Source: Zygnema cylindricum
Taxonomy: Eukaryota; Streptophyta; Zygnematophyceae; Zygnematales; Zygnemataceae
Length of the DNA stretch: 64,000 bases
Reading direction: 5' to 3'
NCBI GenBank assembly: GCA_037447655.1
Contig: JBBHKE010001023.1
Location: 62,001-126,000 of the forward strand
Part shown: one piece after another, positions 60,434 through 64,000 of the stretch
Layout: every line of letters begins with the position of its first letter
Numbering within the stretch: the first letter of the stretch is position 1
Notes under the pieces: model-generated
The model's input: the letters and a program-made list of their open reading frames with translations, nothing else
Databases searched by the model: none
What the model was told of the DNA's origin: nothing
Made by a program: the position numbers and the translations under genes

Positions 60434-63400
60434 TAACAATTCCTGTTAGCGTTAATAGTTTGTTTAAGATAGGTAAAGTTCCTATTAGCGCTAACAGTTT
60501 CTATGAGTTAGGTAACAATTTATGTTATCGCCAACAATATGTGTAAGTTAGGTAACAATTCATGTTATCGCTAATTGTTTGTGTAAGTTAGATAACAATT
60601 CCTGTTTTCGCTATCAATTTGTGTAAGTTAGGTAACAATTCCTGTTAGCGCAAATAGTTTGTGTAATTTGGATAACAATTATTGTTTTCGCTAACTGTTT
60701 ATGTAATTTAGGTAACAATTCTTGTTACCCCTAACAATTTTTGTGAGTTACATAACAATTCCTGTTATCGCTAACAGTTTGTGTAATTTAGATAACCATT
60801 CTTGTTAGCGCTAACAGTTTGTGTAAATTAGATAACAATTCCTGTTACCGCTAACTGTTTGTGTAGTTTAGGTAATCATTCTTTCTATACGTAACAGTTT
60901 GTGTAAGTAAGGTAATCATTCTATTTAGCGCTAACATTTTGTGTATGTTAGATAACAAGCCTTATTATCGCTAACTGTTTGTGTAATTTTGATAACAACT
61001 CTTGTTATCGCTAACAATTTGTGTAAGTTAGGTAACAATTTATGTTATCGCTAACAGTTTGTGTAATTTAGGTAACAATTCCTCTTATCGCTAACAGTTT
61101 TTGTAAGCTAGGTAACCATTTTTGTTATCGCTAATAGTTTGTGTAAGTTAGATAATAATTCATGTTAGCGCTAACTATTTCTGTAATTTAGGTTACAATT
61201 CTTGTTATCGCTACCTGTTTATGTAATTTAGGTAACAATTTTTGTTATCGCTAGCAGTTTGTGTAATTTAGATAACAATTCATGTTATCGCTAACAGTTT
61301 GTGTAATTTAAGTAAGAATTCCTGTTATCGCTAACACTTTGTGTAAGTTAGATAATAATTCCTGTTAGCGCAAACAGTTTGTGTAATTTAGATAACAATT
61401 CTTGTTATCGCTAACACTTTGTGTAAGTTAGAAAACAAACCCTGTTTGCGCTAACAGTTTTGTATAAGTTAGGTAACAACTCTTTTTATCGCTAACAATT
61501 TGTGTAAGTTAGGTAACAATTCATGATAGAGCTAACAATTTGTGAAATTTAGGCAACAATTCCTCTTATCTCTAAGTGTTTGTGTAATTTAGGTAACAAT
61601 TCTTGTTAGCGCTAACCGTTTGTGTAAGATAGGTAACAATTCTTGTTATCGCTAACAGTGTGTGTAAGTTAGGTATCCATTCTTGTTAGCGCTAACAGTT
61701 TGTGTAATTTAGATAACAAATCTTGTTATCGCTAACAGTTTGTGTAAGTTAGGTAACAATTCCTGTTATCGCTAACAGTTTGTGTATGTTAGGTAACCAT
61801 TCTTATTAGTATAACTGTTTGTGTAATTTGTAAAACAATTCTTGTTAGCGCTATTTGTTTGTGTAATTTAGATAACGAATCTTGTTATCGCTAACAATTT
61901 TTGTAAGTTACGTAACCAATATTGTTAGCGCTAAGAGTTTGTGTATGTTAGGAAACAATTCGTGTTAGTGCTAACAGTTTGTGGAAGTTAGGTAAAAATT
62001 CCTGATATCGTTTACTGTTTGTGTACGTTAGATAACAATTCTTATTAGCGCTAATTCTTTGTGTAGGTTAGGTAATAATTCCCTTTAGCGCTAACTGTTT
62101 CTGTAATTTTAGTAACAATTCTTGTTATCGCTAACTATTTGTGTATGTTAGATAACCAATATTGTAAGCACTAACAGTTTGTGTAAGTTAGGTAACAAAT
62201 CGTGTTAGCGCTAACTGTTTGTGTAATTTCAGTAACAATTCTTGTTATTGCTAACAGTTTGTGTAAGTTAGGTAACCATTCTTGTTCGCGCTAAGAGTTT
62301 GTGTATGTTAGATAATAAGCCATATTTTCGCAAACTGTTTGTGTAAGTTAGATAACATTTTTATCCCTAACACGCATTTATAACTATTCTTTATTGCTAA
62401 CTGTTTCTGTACTTAAGGTAACAATTTTTGTTATCGCTAACTGTTTTTGTAAGTTAGATAACAATTCATGGTAGCGCTAGCAGTTTGTTTAAGTTAGGTA
62501 AAGTTCCTGTTAGCGCTAACAGTTTCTCTAAGTTAGGTATCAATTCTTGTTATGGCCAACAGTGTGTGTAGTTAGGTAACAGTTCCAGTTAGCACAATTA
62601 GTTTGTGTAATTTCGATAACAATTTGTGTGATCCCTAACTGCTTATGTAATTTAGGTAACAATTCCTATTATTGCTAACTATTTGAGTAATTTAGATAAC
62701 AACTCTTGTTATCGCTAACATTTTGTGTAAGTTAGGTAACAATTATTGTTAGCGCTAACAGTTTGTGTATGTTAGGTAACCATTTTTGTTAGCACTAACA
62801 GTTTGTTTGGGTTACGTAACAATTCTTGTTATCGCTAACTATTTGTGCATCCCTGTTCCTGTTAACGCAAAGAGTTTCTGTAATTCAGGTAACAATTCCT
62901 GATAGCGCAAATACTTTGTGTAATTTAGATTACAATTTTTGATATCTCTAATTGTTTGTGTTGTTTAGGTTACAATTCCTTTTATCGCTAATTGTTTGTG
63001 TAATTTAGGTAACAATTTTTGATATAGCTAACAATTTGTGTAATTTAGGTAACAATTCCTGTTTGCGCTAACCGTTTGTGTAACTTAGGTAACAATTCTT
63101 GTTAGCGCCAACAATTTGTGTACGTTAAATAACAATTCCTGTTAGCGTTAATTGTTTGTGTAATTTAGGTAACAATTCTTGTTATCGCTAACAGTTTGTG
63201 TAAGTTAGATAACAATTCCTTTTAGCGCTATTTTTTTTTGTAATTTAGGTAACAATTCTTGTTATCACTTTCTTTTTGTGTTATTTAGGTAACAATTCTT
63301 GATATCGCTAACAGTTTGTGTAAGTTAGATAACAATTCTTGTTATCGGTAACTGTTTGTGTAAGTTAGATAACAAATCTTGTTAGCGCTAACAGTTTCTC

Positions 63401-64000
63401 TAAGTTAGGTAACAATTCCTATAATCACCAACAGTAACTGTAAGTTAGGTAACAATTTCAGTTATCGCTAATTTTTTTTTTTAAGTGAGGTAACAATTCC
63501 TGTTAGCGCAAATGGTTTGTGTAATTTAGATAACAATTCCTGTTATCGCTAACTGTTTGTGTAATTTAGGTAACAATTATTGTTAGCGCTAATAGTTTGT
63601 GTAATTTAGGTAACCATTCTTATTAGCGCTAAAAGTTTGTGTGAGTTACGTAACAATTCCTGTTATCGCTAACAGTTTGTGTAATTTAGGTAACCATTCT
63701 TGTTAAAGCTAAGAGTTTGTGTAAGTTAGATAATAATTCTTGGTATTGCTAACTCTCTGTGAAAGTTAGGTAACAATTCCTGTTAGCGCAAACAGTTTGT
63801 GTAATTTAGATAACAATTCCTGTTATCGCTAATTGTTTAAGTAATTTAGGTAATAATTCCTGTTAGCGCTAATTGTTTGTGTAATTTAGATAACTACTCT
63901 TGTTATCGCTAACAGTTTGTGTTAGTTAGGTAACAATTATTGTTAGCGCTTATAGTTTGTGTAAGTTAGGTAACCATTCTTGTTACTAACAATTTGGGAG
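60434..64000. repeat. 40-bp satellite array, block 6 (continues beyond window)
   Basis: About 89 monomers, mixing GTTATCGC and GTTAGCGC types. The GATAACAAGCCTTATTATCG variant of block 5 recurs at about 60,951 and 62,307, linking this block to block 5 across the Gypsy insertion. The array reaches the window end. Confidence 0.98.

Noticed and set aside
23214-64000. Regular 40-bp repeats considered as a CRISPR array
   Set aside because: There are no unique spacers: the whole 40 bases repeat head to tail, and the context is eukaryotic.
23214-64000. Satellite considered as telomeric repeat
   Set aside because: There is no TTTAGGG-type unit, and the monomer is 40 bases with palindromes.

Overview
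The window looks like nuclear DNA of a streptophyte (green-plant lineage), about 36% GC by eye. The evidence is two intron-rich genes with plant-type protein features (a 112-residue FKBP12 and an SCP1-like phosphatase), Ty1/Copia and Ty3/Gypsy retrotransposons, and a primer-binding site matching plant initiator tRNA-Met. A Gypsy element that carries its own cytosine methyltransferase points toward a charophyte alga, because such elements have been reported there. That last step is inference.

Left part (1-22,879) is gene-bearing. It opens with two decayed Copia pol fragments in opposite orientation (1-1,435 on + and about 2,500-3,567 on -). Next come an intact five-exon FKBP12 gene on the minus strand (5,989-9,536) and, divergently, a six-exon FCP1/SCP1-like phosphatase on the plus strand (12,295-16,011). 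Both gene models were assembled by hand from splice sites, reading phase and family motifs. Around and inside them lie TA-flanked MITEs sharing a CACCGCG terminal repeat, one of them in the phosphatase intron that splits the catalytic motif. A hAT-type MITE with an 8-bp target duplication is nested in another. At 21,711-22,879 the 3' end of an unidentified minus-strand gene runs into a 10-N gap.

Right part (22,890-64,000) is dominated by a tandem satellite with a 40-bp monomer, about 21 kb and roughly 500 copies in six blocks. It starts with a short flank of a different 40-bp variant. The monomer carries a perfect 16-bp palindrome (CTGTTAGCGCTAACAG) and an overlapping TAACAA/TTGTTA hairpin. 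Local duplications of 238 bp, about 371 bp and about 3.24 kb show unequal exchange. Five islands interrupt the satellite: two near-identical solo LTRs, two gag-only Copia-type LTR elements, and one Ty3/Gypsy element.

The Gypsy element (about 51,000-60,433) is the highlight. Its order is gag with two zinc knuckles, aspartic protease, a C5-cytosine DNA methyltransferase domain, reverse transcriptase/RNase H, integrase, then a C-terminal C4HC3 PHD finger. It therefore pairs a DNA-methylation writer with a likely histone reader. This copy is broken by stops, frameshifts and changed catalytic residues. The gag-only Copia elements have a primer-binding site complementary to the anticodon arm of initiator tRNA-Met, and their gag frame starts inside the LTR and reads through that site.
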